From contig CM064697.1 of NCBI GenBank assembly GCA_032717465.1, forward strand, positions 2,853,501 to 2,917,500: DNA of 64,000 nucleotides, given 5' to 3'. Both the position numbers and the translations under genes were made by a program. The DNA is from Coenobita brevimanus. Its lineage: Eukaryota > Arthropoda > Malacostraca > Decapoda > Coenobitidae. Positions 60,336-64,000 of this stretch are shown in pieces; the stretch's first letter is position 1; each line of letters begins with the position of its first letter. Below the pieces are notes generated by a model. It ran no database searches. It saw only the letters and a list, made by a program, of their open reading frames with translations, and was not told where the DNA came from.

Positions 60336-60740
60336 TATTCATGTACTCTTGCTTCATACACCCAATGACTGTTTTTTCAACCTTTCATTTATACACTTCA
60401 TTCACCCGATGGCATAAAGTCATTTTTAAACTCCTCATTTCTGATACTCTTCTTTCACTCGTTCGTTCATTCTTCATGCACATACCTGTTCACGTACACC
60501 TCGTCTATATCCATTCACTCACATTTGTTTATCCATTCACATTCCACTCACATACTCAGTTTCAGACTTCGCATTCATATTCATTCACTCTTCCCTCACC
60601 CATACACCATTCACGCCCTCATCTACGCACAACCTCTCTCTGTGCACCTCTCACTCCATCACTCACCCAACGACACATTAATCTCTTACGTAGAATTACA
60701 TTTCCATCACCACATCAACTCAGCACCTAATCACTCAGCT
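60336..60740. repeat. Degenerate CATTCAC-rich sequence
   Basis: Irregular CATTCACTC and TTCACAT motifs with no fixed period. Confidence 0.5.
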
Positions 60741-60940
60741 ATAATTTTAAGACGACACCTTTAAATATATGTATGTTGCTCCATATACCAGTCAGTTACC
60801 TATCACGAGAACTGTTTTTTAAATACTCCTATTTCGTAATAAGGACGATTTCGTAATTAGAGTATATATGTTAGTTAGTGCAACGAATCTGTTTACCAGA
60901 ATGAAAAAGCCATGTCTCAGTTATATGGAGGTATCAGTAG

Positions 60941-60941
<1 letters not shown>

Positions 60942-61022
<81 letters not shown>
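60942..61022. repeat. (GT)17(GA)23 compound array
   Basis: GT array changing directly into a GA array. Confidence 0.95.
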
Positions 61023-61025
<3 letters not shown>

Positions 61026-61161
61026 TAAAACTTTATTAGCCCACAACTCTCTCTCCCACCATTTCCTTACCCTTCCCCCCAACCCATTGTCACTGTCTAG
61101 TAGAGTTATTTAAGGCCTTCAGAGCTGGGACATCATTTTAATCCCATTCCTCCAAGCTAAC

Positions 61162-61272
61162 AGACGATTTTACTCAGCTTAGGAGAAAACCCTAGCACTG
61201 GAGGGATTAGTAAAGTCTGCATCTAACCCCCTCCAGCTCAAAAAATCTCTCCAGAGCCTAGTAAAATCGTCT
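61162..61272. other. 111-nt hairpin
   Basis: AGACGATTTTACT (61162-61174) and AGTAAAATCGTCT (61260-61272) are perfect inverses. Inner CTGGAGGG and CCCTCCAG pair as well, with partial pairing between. It lies in non-repetitive DNA between GA arrays. It could be a small foldback transposon or a structured RNA. Confidence 0.5.
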
Positions 61273-61457
61273 GAGGCAACAGGAATAAAATAAAGAAGAC
61301 GGCATAGATGTGAAGGGTTCCTAGTCCCCCTTCTTCCTAGTCAGATACTCCTCCTTTAAAATCCTGGGAAAAATAATATAGAGGGAGACTGGGGGCCATA
61401 CATCACAACTCAGGCAACTTGTACCTCCTGGGGGGAAAAATGGTGAAGTTAAGGTAT

Positions 61458-61460
<3 letters not shown>

Positions 61461-61490
<30 letters not shown>
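61461..61490. repeat. (GA)15 microsatellite
   Basis: Perfect array. Confidence 0.95.
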
Positions 61491-61493
<3 letters not shown>

Positions 61494-61618
61494 TTTAGTC
61501 TGTCTGAGTCTTTCTTATTATATATTTGATTTGCCTCGTCCGTTTTGCCATCCTCGTATTATATTTCTGTAATCAGTAGAAAATGCGGCAATGTCTGTGT
61601 GGTTTATATGTCTGTGTA

Positions 61619-63775
61619 CTCTCTCTCTCTCTCTCTCTCTCTCCTTCACACATTTCTCCCTGACTTCTCTCCCTCTTCTTGTACGTCGCTTCATTTCTCT
61701 CCTTCACTTCCGGTTTCTTCGCGCTCCCTCCCTCCCTCCATTCGTTTCCTCTCATCTGCACTTCCTCCCGCTCTCTCTCCTCCTCCATTTTTACCCTTCT
61801 TTTTCTTCTTCCTCCTCCTCCTCCTCCTCCTCCTCCTCCTCCTCCTCCCTAGATTTCCTTCCTTCGTCCTTCTCTTCCTCAATCATCTCTCCAGTTTTTA
61901 TACTTGTTCCTATTTTCTCAGATCATTTCACATTCTTTTCCTTTCCTTTCTCTATTTTAATATCCCCTTCCATCTTTCTTTTCTTTTGCATCTTTTCAAA
62001 TCTTACGTTCCCTTCTCTCCAGCCATTAACTTTCTCTCCTTTTATCATTATTCCTTTTCATTTTCAATCTGTTCTTTCGTTTTTTATCTTCCTGCTCCCT
62101 TTCTCCATGTCTTCTCTTTCCTCTCTTTTTCAGTTTTCTGTTTCCCTCTCTTTATCTCTCCTTCCTTCCTTCTCTTTACCTCTTCTCGTATTCTCGACTT
62201 CTTTCTCCTTCCTGTTTAATGTTCTCTTTCTCCTCACTTCTTCCTACTTTTTCCTCCTCCTCCACCTCTTACTACCTCTTATCGTTTTCTCTGCTTTCTT
62301 TGTTCTAATTTTATGTTCATTTTCTCCTCTCTTCTTTTCTCCCTTTCACTTTTTTCTCTTCTTCCACCTCTTTCTCCTCCTGTCTTCTTCCTTCTCCTTC
62401 TGCTGTTGTCCTATTTTGCTGTTCCTTCCAGTATCTTTCTTCTTTTCTCTTTTTCGTGATGTCTCCTTCTCCCTGTTCCTCTCTTTTTTTTCTCCTGTCC
62501 ACTCTTCTCTTCTACTTGCTATCTCTTTTTTTTTCTCTTCCTTTACTTTCTCCACTATTACTCTTGTTCTGTCTCTCTTGCTCTTCTTGCTTTTTCTGTT
62601 ATCTTTTCCCCTCTCTCTTTCCCCTTCTCTCTCTTTCCTCTTCTTTCTCCTCCGTTTCTTCCCAGTCTTTCTGCTTTCTTTTTCTAGCCTTTTTCCCTTC
62701 TCTTTTCCCTTTCCACTTCTCTTCTTCCTTCTCTTCCTCTGGTCTTCTTTCTACTCTGTTCCCATTTCTTCCTGTTCATTTTTTTCGTCGTACCAACCCT
62801 CTCTCTCTCTGTTTCCCCTTCCTCCTGTCTTCCCTTTCCCCTTCTTTATTTCTTTCTCTTCCTCCTCCTCCTCTCATCCTCCTCCTCTCTTTCACTGTAG
62901 CTTATCTTCTCTTTCAGTCTCCATTCTTCTCTTCTCCTCTCTGGTTCCCCATCCTACTTTTTCCTTTACCCTTTCTCACTGGGTCTTCACTCATTTCCCC
63001 TCCTTTTCCTTGTCTTCTGTCCCTTCTCTTCCTTTTTATGTTTCTCTTCCTCCTTTCCTTTCCTCCGTGATTCCCCAGCCTCGTTTTTATCATCCTGTCT
63101 CTTACTCCCAATTCTTCTCTCCCCCTCCCCTCCTCTACCCCATCCTCCTATTCTCTCCTCTTCTTTCCTTCTCCACCCTCCTTCTGTCTTACACTCCCTC
63201 TACTTTTTTTCTCATCTTTTTCTTCCACTTCTTCGTCTCTCCTCTCTCTCACTCCCCCTTTCCCATCTTTCCTTCACCATCCCCATCTACCCTCCAGGTC
63301 CTGCTGCTGTTCCCTCATTCCCTTTCTTTCCGTCTCTCCACTTTTCCTCTTCCTTTTCCTCTTCCCGTTCTTCCTTCTGCCCTCCTCTCTGTTCCTCTTC
63401 CCCCTCTTCGTTCTGTTCTTCCCCTCTTTCACCTCTTCCTCTTTCCCTTCATCCTCCTGCTCTTCCCTTTATTCCTTCTGCTCCTCCTCTCCTCCTCCTC
63501 CTCTTCCCCTTCTTCCTCCTTCTTTTCCCTTCCCCCTCCTGCTTTCCCCTCCTCCTCCTCCTCCTCCTTCTATTCCTTTTCCCCTCTTGTTACTACTATT
63601 CTCTCCACTCTTTTTTTTTTTTTTTGTCTTCCGCCTGCTGTTTTCTCCACTCCTCCTCCTCCTCCTTCTTTACCGCTTCCCATTCTCCATCCTGCTTTTC
63701 CCTCCACATCTCCTGCTCCTCCTCTTCCCCTTCTTCCTCCTGCTCTTCCCCTCCTCCGCTGCCCGTACCGCCGCT
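61619..63775. repeat. 2.2-kb polypyrimidine block (plus strand)
   Basis: Continuous C/T DNA: CT array at 61619-61642, (TCC)n at 61811-61848, CTCCTC-type units at 63470-63570 and a T run at 63610-63626. It gives a 752-codon open frame rich in Ser, Phe, Leu and Pro, which is a consequence of composition and not a gene. Confidence 0.85.
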
Positions 63776-64000
63776 GCTTCCCCCCCGGTGTCTGGAGCGC
63801 AGTGACTTCCGGCCGTCGCTCAGCATGTGTGGGGCCCTCCAGTCGTTAATTGGGTTACTGGCGCCCAACACTGCCTTCCACCGCCTCCACAACCCTCACG
63901 CTGGCCAAGACTTCCACTTCACTATATCCCCTTCTGCCTATATCATGAAATTCTGCCGACCTCCGCTTCAGCTTCCTTGTAACCTACTTACCCTTCTGTC
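63776..64000. other. Unique DNA at the right edge
   Basis: A minus-strand donor-like GAAGG|GTAAGT lies at about 63988-63995 (plus strand ACTTACCCTTC). Any exon it served would lie beyond or at the window edge. Nothing more can be said. Confidence 0.2.

Noticed and set aside
61591..63849. A 752-codon plus-strand open frame
   Set aside because: It lies wholly in polypyrimidine DNA, where stop codons (which need purines) are rare. The translation is Ser/Phe/Leu/Pro with no domain, and overlapping frames are equally open.

Overview
The window reads as non-coding nuclear DNA from a large, repeat-laden invertebrate genome, most probably a decapod crustacean (crab or shrimp). This is an inference. 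It rests on the density of long perfect (CT)n, (CA)n, (AT)n and trinucleotide arrays, on several decayed non-LTR retrotransposons of types common in crustaceans and other invertebrates, on tRNA-like short interspersed elements, and on the absence of any intact gene of ordinary length. There is no prokaryotic gene layout, rRNA, complete tRNA or CRISPR array.

Layout. 1-9 kb: unique DNA, C-rich minisatellites, a minus-strand SINE (4372-4579), long (GT)n, (AT)n and (CT)n(CA)n arrays, then purine-rich DNA (7340-8940). 9-19 kb: a SINE fragment, ATT arrays, two small foldback elements (11420-11606, 11634-11780), a minus-strand LINE relic (about 13704-14760) ending in a TATC array, and a longer SINE copy (15067-15373). 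19-26 kb: CpG-rich DNA, purine-rich blocks, a second LINE relic (about 24655-25085, minus) and a nearly identical tandem pair of a 250-bp tRNA-like unit separated by (CA)n (25157-25722). 26-35 kb: a well-supported 35-nt candidate exon (26336-26370), 3.4 kb of polypyrimidine DNA, a candidate 25-nt minus-strand exon (31186-31210), a plus-strand jockey/CR1-like LINE relic (about 31240-31800) and a diverged SINE (33235-33499). 35-47 kb: (GT)n/(CA)n arrays, a LINE 3' end with a GATA tail (about 37500-37745), purine blocks, a promoter-like ETS/YY1/CRE cluster (40640-40667) and CA- or TCAC-based minisatellites. 47-64 kb: a CpG island-like block (46470-47060), T-rich and pyrimidine-rich tracts, many minisatellites (16, 25 and about 140 bp periods), a long hairpin (61162-61272) and a final polypyrimidine block.

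I found no set of genes working together. If a host gene crosses the window, it does so mostly as intron, with at most a few very small exons. What stands out is the repeat ecology: LINE and SINE 3' tails merging into tetra- and trinucleotide arrays, tRNA-like units multiplied along with CA arrays, and kilobase-scale purine/pyrimidine strand asymmetry that switches strand repeatedly. Most long open frames are translations of these low-complexity tracts and are not genes. Coordinates of degenerate repeats and relics are approximate because they were read by eye.
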